A DNA stretch of 64,000 nucleotides from VYFG01 sp965248685. GTDB taxonomy: Bacteria > Pseudomonadota > Gammaproteobacteria > Arenicellales > Poriferihabitantaceae. Numbering within the stretch: position 1 is the stretch's first letter; every line of letters begins with the position of its first letter. The DNA is taken from the NCBI GenBank assembly GCA_965248685.1, contig CBDFKC010000004.1:1240001-1304000 (forward strand), given 5' to 3'. Positions 30,301 through 38,809 of this stretch are shown piece after piece. The notes under the pieces were generated by a model. That model was not told the origin of the DNA. It did no database searches and worked only from the letters and a program-made list of their open reading frames with translations. The translations under genes and the position numbers were made by a program.

Positions 30301-30999
30301 ATGAATCCACTTATCCTAGCTCTGGAAAATGCATTTTCCCTGGTCCTAAAAGCTGATCCTGGTCTGGTAGAAATTGTATTACTCTCGTTGAGAGTTAGTC
30401 TGTCTGCAGTGATATTGGCGGCAATGGTGGGTTTACCATTGGGCGCCCTGGTCGCGATTAGTCGATTTAAAGGTAGAAGTGCCATCGTTGCACTAATGAA
30501 TAGCTTTATGGGTTTGCCACCTGTGGTTGTGGGATTACTGGTTTACTTGCTGCTGTCCCGGGCCGGACCACTTGGAGAACTTGGATTGTTGTTTACGCCC
30601 AAGGCCATGATTATTGCTCAGACCTTGTTGGTGCTGCCAATTATTGCTGCATTAACCCGTCAGACCCTTGAAGATTTGCACCAGTATTATGCTCAGCAGT
30701 TCGAATCTTTTCGTCTGGGTAGGGTAAGGAGTATTGCAACCTTGTTGTGGGAGGGTCGCTTTAGCTTGTTGACCACCGTCCTTGCCGGTTTTGGCAGAGC
30801 CAGTGCCGAAGTGGGTGCGGTGATGATCGTCGGTGGAAATATAAATCACGTCACCCGAGTAATGACCACAACAATTGTTCTGGAAACCAGGAAAGGAGAT
30901 ATATCCCTGGCTCTGGGTTTAGGAATAATCCTGATTGGAATTGTCATTATCATTAACGGTCTGGCGATATTGGTTCAACGACTGGAGAGTCGGATTTAA
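30301..30999 (+). CDS. tupB: Tungstate ABC transporter permease TupB
   Basis: 232 residues, about 5-6 membrane helices. The binding-protein-dependent transport domain shows SLRVSLSAVILAAMVGLPLGALVAI and the EAA-like cytoplasmic loop ending in GFGRASAEVGAVMIVGGNI. This loop contacts the ATPase and is very typical of TupB/ModB-like permeases. It starts with ATG at 30301. One base separates its stop from tupC. It forms the membrane channel for oxyanion import. Confidence 0.92.
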   Translation: MNPLILALENAFSLVLKADPGLVEIVLLSLRVSLSAVILAAMVGLPLGALVAISRFKGRSAIVALMNSFMGLPPVVVGLLVYLLLSRAGPLGELGLLFTPKAMIIAQTLLVLPIIAALTRQTLEDLHQYYAQQFESFRLGRVRSIATLLWEGRFSLLTTVLAGFGRASAEVGAVMIVGGNINHVTRVMTTTIVLETRKGDISLALGLGIILIGIVIIINGLAILVQRLESRI

Positions 31000-31000
31000 G

Positions 31001-31759
31001 ATGAGTATGCCCCAGACTTCGATAAACCAAATTCCGTTCTGTCCGGGGACCTGTTCATCTTTTGAACTGAGGGAGATTGGTTTTGACATCGAGAACAAAA
31101 CTCTACTGGACAATATAAATTTGGCGTTTGATGAGGTTCAATCCAGTATTATTCTTGGTCCTAACGGGGCTGGCAAAACACTGTTACTGAGAATTTGCCA
31201 TGGGTTATTGAGCCCGTCCCGGGGTGAAGTTATCTGGCGATCAAAAGCGCAAGCATTATTACCTTCGGCTCAGGCAATGGTATTTCAGCAGCCCATTGTA
31301 ATGCGCCGAAGCGTCAGTCAAAACATTGAATATGCGGTTACTGTTTGCGGCATAAAGCCAAGTTTAAGAATGCAGAGAATCGAGGCAGCACTAAGCCTAT
31401 CAGGCCTGGAGGGATTGGCTGATCGTTCCGCGAGGAACCTGTCGGGTGGTGAACAGCAAAGACTCGCCCTGGCGCGGTGCTGGGCGATTCAGCCTCGAAT
31501 CTTGTTTTTGGACGAGCCAACTGCGCATCTGGATCCCTCCGCTACTCTGTATATAGAAAATATGATTGCGTCTTTCCGCGAGTCAGGAACTCGAATAATC
31601 ATGGTCACCCATGATCTTGGCCAGGCCCGAAGACTTGCCGATCAGATTATTTTTCTACACCACGGCCGGGTTCTCGAACTCGGCGTGGCGGCGGAGTTTT
31701 TTACTCAACCTGAAACCCGGGAAGCTCGCGCCTTCGTCAAAGGCGAACTTTTATGGTAA
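31001..31759 (+). CDS. tupC: Tungstate ABC transporter ATP-binding protein TupC
   Basis: 252 residues from the ATG at 31001. The frame is open further upstream inside tupB, but the TAAGATG junction favours this start. ATPase motifs: Walker A LGPNGAGKTLLL (about 52-63), Q-loop VFQQPIVM, signature LSGGEQQRLALARC (about 146-159), Walker B ILFLDEPTAHLD (about 167-178) and the switch His in VTHD. It powers import together with TupB. Confidence 0.93.
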   Translation: MSMPQTSINQIPFCPGTCSSFELREIGFDIENKTLLDNINLAFDEVQSSIILGPNGAGKTLLLRICHGLLSPSRGEVIWRSKAQALLPSAQAMVFQQPIVMRRSVSQNIEYAVTVCGIKPSLRMQRIEAALSLSGLEGLADRSARNLSGGEQQRLALARCWAIQPRILFLDEPTAHLDPSATLYIENMIASFRESGTRIIMVTHDLGQARRLADQIIFLHHGRVLELGVAAEFFTQPETREARAFVKGELLW

Positions 31760-31779
31760 CAAAAAATTGAAATACGAAT

Positions 31780-32610
31780 ATGTATAGGCTCATTAAATTA
31801 CCTGGATTGACTCTGGCTTTGATAGTCAATTTAACACTAGTGGGCAGTGTAGTTTCGCAACAGCGATTTATTACAATTGCATCGACGACTTCTACTGAAA
31901 ACTCTGGGTTGTATGAAGAGTTATTGCCGAATTTTTTTGATTTTTCCGGTATCGAGGTTCGGGTAGTAGCCGTGGGCACCGGTCAGGCAATTAATCTGGC
32001 AAGAAGGGGCGATGCTGATTTGCTCCTGGTGCACCACAAGGTGTCTGAAGAAGAGTTTGTTGAGCAGGGGTATGGCGTAAAAAGATATGACATCATGTAT
32101 AACGATTTCATCATAGTTGGTCCGATCGAGGATCCGGCTGGCATTGCTAAATTGCAGAATATCAATTTAGCGTTGTCAAAAATTGCCGATAGTAATAGTC
32201 CTTTCGCATCCCGCGGAGACGATAGCGGAACCCACAAGAAAGAGCAATCTTTGTGGCATGAAGCGGGGATAGACGTTATGGCGTCCAGTGGAAAGTGGTA
32301 TATCGAAACCGGCTCCGGAATGGGGGCAACCTTGAATGTTGCCAACGATATGGGCGCCTATTCGTTATCGGACCGCGCTACCTGGCTAAAGTTTGCCAAT
32401 AAGTCAGCTCTCGATCTTCTGGTCGAAAATGATCCCAAATTGCATAATCAATACGGGATAACACTGGTTAACCCCGATCTGTATCCCCATATCAAAGCTA
32501 AGGATGGTCAAATATTTATTGACTGGCTGATATCGGACAGCGGACAACAGACAATCAATAAATATAATCTCAATGGACAGCAAGCATTTTTCGCGAATGC
32601 CCGTAAGTAA
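31780..32610 (+). CDS. tupA: Tungstate-binding periplasmic protein TupA
   Basis: 276 residues with an N-terminal signal peptide (LIKLPGLTLALIVNLTLVGSVVS, cut near residue 27). The mature start has IASTTSTENSGLYEELLP, matching the TTTS-type oxyanion-binding motif of TupA rather than ModA. Later blocks (ADLLLVHHK, FASRGDDSGTHKKE, WYIETGSGMGATLNVANDM, SDRATWL) are conserved in TupA. It delivers tungstate, or possibly molybdate, to TupBC. A weak ribosome site precedes the ATG. Confidence 0.93.
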   Translation: MYRLIKLPGLTLALIVNLTLVGSVVSQQRFITIASTTSTENSGLYEELLPNFFDFSGIEVRVVAVGTGQAINLARRGDADLLLVHHKVSEEEFVEQGYGVKRYDIMYNDFIIVGPIEDPAGIAKLQNINLALSKIADSNSPFASRGDDSGTHKKEQSLWHEAGIDVMASSGKWYIETGSGMGATLNVANDMGAYSLSDRATWLKFANKSALDLLVENDPKLHNQYGITLVNPDLYPHIKAKDGQIFIDWLISDSGQQTINKYNLNGQQAFFANARK

Positions 32611-32631
32611 TTTTTTTGATATTCCAGGTCA

Positions 32632-33699
32632 ATGAAAATAAAATTGGGATTGGCCTGGGAACTCGGAAGCCGCTCAACTGAAACAGTCCCGCCTTTATTG
32701 CTTCGATTGCTCAATGAAATTGATTCTGAAGGCAGTTTAAGTTCAGCAGCGATTAACACCGGGGTCAGTTACAGAACCGCGTGGAACTTAATTAACCATT
32801 GGTCAGGTGAACTCGATACAGAGTTACTAGTTTCGCGTCGGGGGAAAGGTGCAAGCCTTTCGCCCCTGGCAGCTAAACTCATATGGGCCGAAAGCTTCGC
32901 CGGCGATCAGGTTAGTGAGGTTTTGGATGCAACAACCAGAAAAATAAATACCGAACTTGGTGAGCTGGCGATTCAGTCTAGCTATCAACCGTTGGCGATG
33001 TACGCCAGTCATTGTCTTAGCCATAATATTCTACAACATTTATTTAGAACTGAAAGCGGGCGGGAGTTAAGAATAAGCAACATGGGAAGTAGTACGAGCC
33101 TGAAAATGTTGCAGGCAGGAAAATGCACGGTAGCGGGATTTCATCTCGCTGACGGGAAATTGAGTGAAGATTTTGTCAATGAATATCGGCAGCATATTGA
33201 CCCTGAAAATATTCAATTAATTTATTCGGTTAAGAGAAACCAGGGACTTATCCTAGCGAGAGGAAATCCCAAGAAAATTCGTTCTGTACGGGATCTGGCA
33301 AGAGATAATATCAGGATAGTTAATCGCCAGACTGACTCAGGAACTCGCCTGTTGTTCGATGCGCTCCTGGCCCGGGAAGGAATTAGTGGTGTGGATATTA
33401 CGGGTTACAATTCCTCCGAAGTAACCCATTCCGCGGTTAGTGCCCAGGTCGCCACTGGTGCAGCCGATGTTGCAATCGGTACGCAGGCTTCAGCTGTTCA
33501 ATTCGGCCTGGATTTTGTCCAACTTGCGGTTGAATCCTATTACTACGCGGTACCCCAGGCGCAAATAAACTCAGTTGAGGCAAGGAGTCTTCAAACAGTC
33601 TTGTCGGGCCCGGCATGGCATCAAGCTGTCGCGGAGCTTGATGGATATAACTCTGCCAATGCCGGGAAAATTATTCCTGCAATAAAAATATTTTCGTAA
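32632..33699 (+). CDS. ModE-like transcriptional regulator with a fused periplasmic-binding-protein domain
   Basis: 355 residues. The N-terminal winged helix-turn-helix of the ModE/LysR type (about 20-85: GSLSSAAINTGVSYRTAWNLINHW, then the wing LLVSRRGKGASLSPLAAKLIW) is joined to a cytoplasmic PBP-like effector domain (about 105-350: LILARGNPKKIRSVRDLARDNIRIVNRQTDSGTRLLFD). This is the architecture of one-component sensors that bind an oxyanion or cofactor directly. It lies 21 bp after tupA in the same operon. It probably adjusts tup expression to tungstate or molybdate. Confidence 0.88.
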   Translation: MKIKLGLAWELGSRSTETVPPLLLRLLNEIDSEGSLSSAAINTGVSYRTAWNLINHWSGELDTELLVSRRGKGASLSPLAAKLIWAESFAGDQVSEVLDATTRKINTELGELAIQSSYQPLAMYASHCLSHNILQHLFRTESGRELRISNMGSSTSLKMLQAGKCTVAGFHLADGKLSEDFVNEYRQHIDPENIQLIYSVKRNQGLILARGNPKKIRSVRDLARDNIRIVNRQTDSGTRLLFDALLAREGISGVDITGYNSSEVTHSAVSAQVATGAADVAIGTQASAVQFGLDFVQLAVESYYYAVPQAQINSVEARSLQTVLSGPAWHQAVAELDGYNSANAGKIIPAIKIFS

Positions 33700-33731
33700 T
33701 CTTTCTGGGCTTTACTCGGATTGAATACGGG

Positions 33732-34928
33732 TTAACGATTAGGCGAAATTCGAAATTTCAAACCGAAAAATATCCCAACAGCGGTCAATGAAAGAATGAA
33801 ACCACTGACCCACTTCCAACTCCCTAAAGTATCGACAATTGCAGAAAGGCCAAGCGGACCGAGTACCTGACCCAGGCCCGCTCCCTGGAATATCATGCCC
33901 ACCAATAGCGGTATATAACCTGGATTTATCACGATAACCGAAACACTCGCGAAAACGGCGCCAGGGACCATGCCTGAAAAAAAAGTAAATCCGATAACCC
34001 CGAGTAATTGAACAGGTAGCGGTAACCATCCACTAAAAACCAGGCCGGCGCAGATTCCGCCGCAACTCAGACCCAGGACAATTAGTTGACGCAATGTGTA
34101 TCCCTGTCCAACAAGATATCCTGCCAGGATGTTCCCGACAATATTTCCGGCTATTGCGATAGCGGCCATAAACGATGCAGTTTGTAACGTTATTGGATGG
34201 TGTGCAGTCCAGTAGGTTGGTAAAAACGCGGTTACCGCAGCAAACAATGCTGAATAGCAGACAAAAACTCCAATTACCCAGAGAGCGCCGCTATGCAGAA
34301 TTGACTGGATTCCAATCCTTGGAGAAGTCGAAACAGATTGCGCTAAACCAATCCCGCTGAATCGCCAGAGGAATCCCAGTGCCCATACCAGCGACAATAT
34401 CGCAACCATCCACCACAAGCCCTGCCATTGGGTCTGGGCCATTACCCAGGGAGAAACAACCAGCATAATTGTCATCGCAGCGGGAATAAATGCGCCCCAA
34501 ACGCCCATCGCTACGGGGCGGTGTTGTAGCGGACAGATATGGTTAATTAATCCCGGCATTGTTACTACCACCAAGACGAAGCCCAGGCCTTCGATTATTC
34601 GGGAAATCAATAGATGGGTAAAAGTATTACTGATTGCCCCCAATGTAGCGCCTGCTGCAACTAGCAAAAGGCCAGCGAAGCCAGCCTTCAGGAAACCCAA
34701 CCTAAGCGACACTACTCCCAGTGGCATTCCCAACATTGCGGCCAGTAAACTGAAACTGGACACAATCAGCCCGGATTGCAACAGTGACAATCCAAAATAC
34801 TCGGTTAGATGAGGTAGAGCGCCGGGAATTTTCCCCATGTGAAAGGCGACTACCAATCCTGCACCAATTGCAATCACCACCCCTGGGATGGAGTTTTTGG
34901 AAATCGGAGACATATCGGAAAGTTGCAC
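33732..34928 (-). CDS. MFS transporter, CynX/NarK-like
   Basis: 398 residues, 12 hydrophobic helices. Start GTG at 34928, or ATG at 34913. The loop after helix 2 (MPLGVVSLRLGFLKAGFAGLLL) is the degenerate MFS A-motif, and WGAFIPAAMTIMLVVSPW resembles the cyanate/nitrate-type carriers. It is convergent with the regulator gene. Substrate unknown. Proximity to the oxyanion genes is suggestive but not proof. Confidence 0.85.
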   Translation of the reverse strand: MQLSDMSPISKNSIPGVVIAIGAGLVVAFHMGKIPGALPHLTEYFGLSLLQSGLIVSSFSLLAAMLGMPLGVVSLRLGFLKAGFAGLLLVAAGATLGAISNTFTHLLISRIIEGLGFVLVVVTMPGLINHICPLQHRPVAMGVWGAFIPAAMTIMLVVSPWVMAQTQWQGLWWMVAILSLVWALGFLWRFSGIGLAQSVSTSPRIGIQSILHSGALWVIGVFVCYSALFAAVTAFLPTYWTAHHPITLQTASFMAAIAIAGNIVGNILAGYLVGQGYTLRQLIVLGLSCGGICAGLVFSGWLPLPVQLLGVIGFTFFSGMVPGAVFASVSVIVINPGYIPLLVGMIFQGAGLGQVLGPLGLSAIVDTLGSWKWVSGFILSLTAVGIFFGLKFRISPNR

Positions 34929-35060
34929 CTGAAAGTAACTATTATATCGTTGCGCCGTGAACTGATCGTCACGTTTTGGTCATATTTACGGCCTCAACAC
35001 GTGGAAATATTTTCCAGATAAATTTACACTAGAAATTTGACAGTGAAACTACAGGAAGTC

Positions 35061-35150
35061 ATGAAGACATTAGTATTATTACTAGCCGTGTTTTGTTGCT
35101 GCAGAGAAGGGCAGCTATATGTATTCCTGGCGGCCATACTCATGGTTTGA
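35061..35150 (+). CDS. Possible 29-residue hydrophobic peptide
   Basis: ATG with AGGAA seven bases upstream, then KTLVLLLAVFCCC, a signal-peptide-like start, and a second hydrophobic stretch before the stop. A TTGACA-like box lies at about 35037. It could be a real small membrane peptide or the remnant of a lipoprotein gene. No homologue is recognised. Confidence 0.2.
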   Translation: MKTLVLLLAVFCCCREGQLYVFLAAILMV

Positions 35151-35222
35151 AAACCGAAGTGATAAAAAAATAGGATTTATGTCGGTCAATACTCATATAT
35201 TTGTACCAGCATATAATGACCT

Positions 35223-36086
35223 TTACCTCTTTGATATCCAATAATTTTGGCCGACGACCCAAGCTTGTATGGAGTTATTTGCAGGACGCCCAAGGCAATA
35301 TTTTTGGATATTAAGAGCAGTGCCAGTAGAATTTTTCAAAGCTTTGCTAATTGCTTCTTCCTCCATATCCTCCCGTGCGCCTTGGCAATGATAAAACCCA
35401 CAAGGTCCCAACGACCGTATTGGTAAATCGCCGCCATTCTTGGTCAAATGCATTAAGAAACCCCACTGGTTCGCACCTGTAATTGGGATGACCATTTGAC
35501 CCCCATTCTTTAGCCTATCCAACCAACGTGTTGGAACATGTGTTGCACCAGCGCAAGCTACCAGAGCGTCTAGCTTCGGTATGCTATCTGCTTGCGTAGC
35601 ATCCCCGCATACGACATCAACATTTGAGTAGTGTGCAAGATTTCCTCGTGCTCTTTCGGCAAGCTTACTCTCAACTTCGAATGCAATTACTCGGCCTTGC
35701 GATGAAACCAATTCTGCCAGTATGGCTGTATAATATCCAACACCAGCACCGACCTGAATGACAGTATCTCCTGATTTCAGGTTTAAAGAATCAAAAACAC
35801 GAGCCCATAGCGATGGGAGGCCATTGTTAATACCAGATTCTTGGTCAATAGACACCAAGACGTCATGATAGAGGTGATGTGCACTGTTCGACTTACTTCG
35901 ATGGATGTCGCCAACACTCAGCCGCGAATGTACGCCCCAAGGACCATCGCCTAAGTAGATTTCCCGAGGAATCGCAGCAAATGCCTCTACTATAGCTTCG
36001 TTATCAACTACGGGTGCAGCCTCTCGGATATCTTCGGCAAACCATCTTCGAGCAGCGTCAATATCAATCGCCTTATTCAATGTCAT
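35223..36086 (-). CDS. Protein-L-isoaspartate methyltransferase-like SAM-dependent methyltransferase
   Basis: 287 residues. The SAM-binding motif I is DTVIQVGAGVGYYTAILAEL (about 113-132), followed by an acidic loop (VIAFEVESKLAERARGNL) and DALVACAGATHVPTRWLDRLKNGGQMVIPI, the usual PCMT layout. A PCMT-type entry region (AHHLYHDVLVSIDQESGINNGLPSLWARV) precedes it, where the canonical Ser/Thr-rich substrate loop is altered. It may repair isoaspartate or act on another substrate. It is isolated on the minus strand at the edge of the accessory region. Confidence 0.8.
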   Translation of the reverse strand: MTLNKAIDIDAARRWFAEDIREAAPVVDNEAIVEAFAAIPREIYLGDGPWGVHSRLSVGDIHRSKSNSAHHLYHDVLVSIDQESGINNGLPSLWARVFDSLNLKSGDTVIQVGAGVGYYTAILAELVSSQGRVIAFEVESKLAERARGNLAHYSNVDVVCGDATQADSIPKLDALVACAGATHVPTRWLDRLKNGGQMVIPITGANQWGFLMHLTKNGGDLPIRSLGPCGFYHCQGAREDMEEEAISKALKNSTGTALNIQKYCLGRPANNSIQAWVVGQNYWISKR

Positions 36087-36212
36087 TTACCCACTGCTAG
36101 GATTTAAATCAAGCTATGATGCTACACAATTGTCCACGCCAAAACCATGATCAGTGGGAATGGTAGGATAGTTGATAGCGACGGTTTGTCGCATAATCGG
36201 GTGTATGGAATT

Positions 36213-36240
36213 TGTTGCAAAATGGAAACCTTTTGCAACA
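36213..36240. repeat. Perfect 10-bp inverted repeat
   Basis: TGTTGCAAAA (36213-36222) pairs with TTTTGCAACA (36231-36240) across an 8-nt loop. No T-run follows on either side that would make it a clear terminator. It may be an operator for the minus-strand methyltransferase 127 bp away, or a small hairpin. Confidence 0.6.
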
Positions 36241-36397
36241 CATGGCGAGGGATACCGAGATCAATAACGAGTGAATTGCAAAACCCCAGTGCAAGTCGAC
36301 TGTCGGCTTAGGTTAAGGTACTGCCTGATGACTTTACTTTTCCCAACTTCCAACATTTCTGTCTCAACTAATAACCTGGTGCGTAGATTTGCACAAA

Positions 36398-36507
36398 ATA
36401 GATGCAATTATGCGATATTGACAATGTTTCTAGGAGAAGCATAGAGTCTGTATAGATGCAATTATGCGATATTGACAATGTTTCTAGGAGAAGCATAGAG
36501 TCTGTAT
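36398..36507. repeat. 54-bp tandem duplication with a promoter-like motif in each copy
   Basis: The unit at 36398-36451 is repeated exactly at 36452-36505, and the identity runs two bases further. Each copy has TTGACA (36418-36423, 36472-36477) followed 17 bp later by a weak -10 like ATAGAG (36441-36446, 36495-36500). The second would start transcription about 66 bp before the downstream ATG. Confidence 0.9.
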
Positions 36508-36572
36508 GATCCCGGATATTATTTGATTGCTGCCGGGAAGAAACCCAACCACTATCACGGAGATAAATAACC

Positions 36573-37232
36573 ATGAAATTCAAATCGGCTATGTTGTTCG
36601 CCGCTGCAGCCCTGTTTCTGAATATGAGCGTTGCCAATGCTGCGGGAGAACACCCAATGGGATTTTTTATTACAAGTAAAAGTATCGGTAATGGCGCCGA
36701 TCTTGGCGGGCTTGCAGGCGCGGATGCGCATTGCGCAAAACTGGCAGAACAAGCGGGTTCCACGGGAAAATCGTGGCATGCGTACCTGAGTACGCAGTCA
36801 GATGATGGTAGAACCCGTGGAATTTCCGCGCGAGACCGAATAGGCATTGGCCCTTGGTATAACGTCCGGGGCGAGCTGATTGCCAGTGATCTAGACGATC
36901 TGCACATTTCGTCGAATATCTTTAAGCGTACTGCCCTCGACGAAAATGGCAACTTGATTAAGGGACGCGGCGACAAGCCGAACGAGCACGACATACTCAC
37001 CGGAACCAAAAACGATGGTACTGCGTACTTTCCATGGGAAGAGGGAGACCATACTTGTAGCAATTGGACCAGCTCCGCCGACGGCCAGGGTAGCGCTCAG
37101 GTCGGTCATCATGACCGTCATGGTGGTGGCAATGTCTCGTGGAACTCGGCGCATGGCTCACGAGGCTGCAGCCAGGATAATCTAAAGGGTACCGGGGGTG
37201 CAGGTTTCCTCTATTGCTTTGCGGCTGACTAA
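36573..37232 (+). CDS. Secreted lectin-like (endostatin-like fold) protein
   Basis: 219 residues with a clear signal peptide (SAMLFAAAALFLNMSVANA, cut near residue 24). The mature part has FFITSKSIGNGADLGGLAGADAHC, AYLSTQ, RDRIGIGPWYNVRGELIAS, HDILTGTKNDGTAYF, CSNWTS and VGHHDRHGG. It ends SRGCSQDNLKGTGGAGFLYCFAAD. This matches a widespread family of secreted proteobacterial proteins usually labelled lectin, with paired cysteines. The function in bacteria is not established. A GGAGA site lies upstream, behind the duplicated promoter-like boxes. An IS4-type element begins 170 bp downstream. Confidence 0.85.
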   Translation: MKFKSAMLFAAAALFLNMSVANAAGEHPMGFFITSKSIGNGADLGGLAGADAHCAKLAEQAGSTGKSWHAYLSTQSDDGRTRGISARDRIGIGPWYNVRGELIASDLDDLHISSNIFKRTALDENGNLIKGRGDKPNEHDILTGTKNDGTAYFPWEEGDHTCSNWTSSADGQGSAQVGHHDRHGGGNVSWNSAHGSRGCSQDNLKGTGGAGFLYCFAAD

Positions 37233-37538
37233 TGAACCACATGAAGGTTGAAATGGGGCAGGTCACGGTTTTATACCCGTGGTCTGTCACCGAATGAACT
37301 GTATATGTTCATACCCGATTTGATACCGCCAAATTTCGGGTTCGATATAATCTGACACTGGCTGCAGAATACGTTACGGCCGTTTGTACTGACTTCCTAT
37401 CTGTCATTCCCGCGTAGGCGCATAACTGTCCGGAATAAATATTCTGCGTCTTCTTCAGGTCAAGATTGCCAATGATTACAGCGGTTTTGAGGCATTTTAG
37501 ACATGTTTTCAAAAGCAAGGAAAATCGAGAAAAAATAG

Positions 37539-37602
37539 GTTGCAGTGCCCAGGTTTTATCGCTAAAACCTAGTTAACATTCATCACAATGAGGCACTGCA
37601 AC
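37539..37602 (+). promoter_or_regulatory. Hairpin over the transposase start
   Basis: An 11-bp outer stem pairs 37539-37549 (GTTGCAGTGCC) with 37592-37602 (GGCACTGCAAC), which abuts an ATG at 37603. An inner 7-bp stem pairs 37551-37557 with 37564-37570. Such structures limit transposase translation from read-through transcripts in IS10-like elements. The same role is inferred here. Confidence 0.55.
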
Positions 37603-38772
37603 ATGCATAGTAAAACACGATTCAACGAATTATTAAACCTGATTCCACGTCATAGTTTTACCCAGTTAGTGGCTAAATTCGGTACCGATAAACACGCCAA
37701 AGGATTCAACAGCTGGTCTCATCTTGTGGCCCTGCTATTTGGCCAACTGGCCAACGTGACCAGTCTGCGAGAGCTGACGACCGCCTACAATGTGCACAGT
37801 GAATGCCACTACCATTTAGGGACGAACTCGGTCAAACGATCCACCCTGTCGGATGCCAATAGTCATCGAGATGCGGGGCTATTTGAAGGGTTATGTAAGG
37901 TACTGATGTCGAGAGTGCATCGCCAAGCGAGGAAGGAGGCGAAAGAGCTGTTACACCTGTTGGATTCCTCGCCGATTGTGTTGAATGGACGTGGCCATGA
38001 GTGGGCGCTATCACAGCAAAGCAGCCGGGTTACCGGACTGAAATTACATTTATTATTTGCCCGTGATGCGGGGGTCCCTTGCCAGATAAAAGTGGGCCCG
38101 GCAAACGAAAATGATATTACCTATGCGCAGACAATGGCCCTTGAAAGTGAGGCTATGTATGTGTTTGACAAGGGTTATTGTGATTACAACTGGTGGTACA
38201 AGATAGATCAATGTGACAGTTACTTTGTGACCCGATTCAAGTCGAATGCGGGTATATCGGTATTGTCAGAACGATCCATCGAAGGGTGTGGGGATCATAT
38301 ATTGTCTGACCAGGTTGTGACGTTTAAGAACCGCCGACCAGGAGGAAAGCGTGTGAATGATTACCACGGAACCCCTTTGAGGAAAGTGGTGGTGCATCGC
38401 GAAGACAAGGAGACGCCATTAGTCATTGCGAGCAATGACATGAGCCGGTCAGCTGAAGAGATAGCGGCGTTATACAAACAACGCTGGGATATAGAATTAT
38501 TGTTCAAATGGCTAAAGCAGGGATTGAAGATTAAGCGGTTTCTAGGAGAAAGTGAGAATGCAGTAAAGATACAAATTTATGTGGGCCTGATCAGTTATTT
38601 GTTAGTTCATCGCTACCAGAAAATGAGTGGCAGCACACACGCATTTTATCTTTGGTTAACCGAATTGAAGGCGACATTGTTTGATCGAGATAGGACGACG
38701 AATAATGATCGAAAACGACGAGATTTGCCTTACAGTGAGGCACTTGGGCGCCAAGTCGGAATTCCATTGTGA
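37588..38772 (+). CDS. IS4-family transposase (DUF4372 plus DDE domain)
   Basis: Up to 394 residues. ATG at 37603 is the alternative start. The N-terminal DUF4372-like region is FNELLNLIPRHSFTQLVAKFGTDKHAKGFNSWSHLVALLFGQLA. The DDE catalytic region has LLDSSPIVLNG (first Asp), YVFDKGYCDYNWW (second Asp) and the IS4 YREK signature in YKQRWDIELLFKWLKQGLKIKRFLG (about 297-321), which supplies the catalytic Glu. The frame is intact, so the element may be active. Confidence 0.93.
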   Translation: MRHCNMHSKTRFNELLNLIPRHSFTQLVAKFGTDKHAKGFNSWSHLVALLFGQLANVTSLRELTTAYNVHSECHYHLGTNSVKRSTLSDANSHRDAGLFEGLCKVLMSRVHRQARKEAKELLHLLDSSPIVLNGRGHEWALSQQSSRVTGLKLHLLFARDAGVPCQIKVGPANENDITYAQTMALESEAMYVFDKGYCDYNWWYKIDQCDSYFVTRFKSNAGISVLSERSIEGCGDHILSDQVVTFKNRRPGGKRVNDYHGTPLRKVVVHREDKETPLVIASNDMSRSAEEIAALYKQRWDIELLFKWLKQGLKIKRFLGESENAVKIQIYVGLISYLLVHRYQKMSGSTHAFYLWLTELKATLFDRDRTTNNDRKRRDLPYSEALGRQVGIPL

Positions 38773-38809
38773 AACGTTCCGGACAGTTATGCGCCTACGC
38801 GGGAATGAC

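Larger units (their letters stand above)
36087..36572. other. 486-bp gene-free region with inverted and tandem repeats
   Basis: No credible gene. It contains a 10-bp perfect inverted repeat (36213-36240) and a 54-bp tandem duplication (36398-36507) carrying duplicated promoter-like boxes in front of the secreted lectin-like gene. Confidence 0.7.
37403..38809. mobile_element. IS4-family insertion sequence with perfect 33-bp inverted ends
   Basis: 37403-37435 is the exact reverse complement of 38777-38809. The inner part of the arm contains CATAACTGTCCGGAA, and the outer 18 bp (GTCATTCCCGCGTAGGCG) resemble a common genomic REP-like half-palindrome. The true IS tips may therefore lie inside the 33 bp, with the outer parts being host sequence. 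No direct target duplication is evident outside the arms. It carries one transposase gene. Confidence 0.88.

Noticed and set aside
36368..37063. Long minus-strand open frame over the 54-bp duplication and the lectin-like gene
   Set aside because: It is antisense to a protein with a clear signal peptide and family motifs. Its own end merely translates the duplicated 54-bp unit twice.
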